The notes under the pieces: model-generated
The model's input: only the letters and a program-made list of their open reading frames with translations
Told to the model about the DNA's origin: nothing
Databases searched by the model: none
Shown: positions 63,998 to 64,000 of the stretch, in pieces
Numbering within the stretch: position 1 is the stretch's first letter
Layout of the letters: every line of letters begins with the position of its first letter
NCBI GenBank assembly: GCA_024345305.1
Contig: BRON01000003.1
Span: 1,922,001-1,986,000, forward strand
From: Mrakia gelida
Lineage: Eukaryota > Basidiomycota > Tremellomycetes > Cystofilobasidiales > Mrakiaceae
Direction: 5' to 3'
DNA length: 64,000 bases
Program-made: the position numbers and the translations under genes

Positions 63998-64000
63998 ACA

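Overview
The window is nuclear DNA of a basidiomycete yeast, most likely a red yeast or relative in the Microbotryomycetes (Rhodotorula/Sporobolomyces type). The evidence is the gene content (CDC48, DPB2, MRPL40, cytochrome b2, DUF3605/GIG1, a Sec7 Arf-GEF, a Ral2/LZTR1-like Kelch-BTB protein) and the gene structure. Almost every gene is cut by many short introns of about 60-120 nt with GTGAGT, GTTCGT or GTACGT donors, a CTGAC branch site and CAG acceptors. DNA is moderately GC-rich. The species is inferred from style only. No prokaryotic, viral or transposon genes, CRISPR arrays, rRNA or tRNA genes were recognised.

Layout: 69-2114 (+) 3' part of a sugar transporter, followed by a decayed sugar-transporter fragment (about 2190-2610); 2943-4372 (+) SAM methyltransferase; 5066-6958 (+) secreted alpha/beta hydrolase with a GC-AG intron; 7275-10326 (+) TMEM135-like membrane protein; 10687-13808 (+) DPB2. 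The strand then changes: 14223-19065 (-) Kelch-BTB protein; 19699-20933 (-) DUF3605 protein; 21539-22862 (-) GPI-anchored cupredoxin; 23320-26329 (-) MFS transporter of the MCH1/nodulin-like type; 26848-29686 (-) second sugar transporter; a 2.1-kb gap; 31850-36083 (-) CDC48; 36360-38531 (-) SET methyltransferase; 39183-40515 (-) and 40867-42260 (+) a head-to-head pair of paralogous MYND proteins; 42918-46806 (-) amino-acid permease; 47328-50564 (-) cytochrome b2 lactate dehydrogenase; 51161-57970 (-) Sec7-PH Arf-GEF; 58425-61146 (+) mitochondrial ribosomal protein uL24m; 61986-63997 (-) triose-phosphate-transporter family protein.

The genes do not form one pathway. There is a mild nutrient theme: two sugar transporters, an MFS carrier, an amino-acid permease, a lactate oxidase, a DUF3605 protein and a possible copper protein. 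The rest is housekeeping (replication, AAA ATPase, mitochondrial translation, vesicle traffic). The most notable signals are structural: 7- and 12-nt microexons that are needed to rebuild conserved motifs, a palindromic octamer GACGCGTC that occurs at least 27 times and almost only outside exons, the inverted MYND duplication, and the transporter relic that keeps an intron position shared with both intact transporters. Exon boundaries were read by eye from splice signals and frame; terminal coordinates are firmer than every internal junction.
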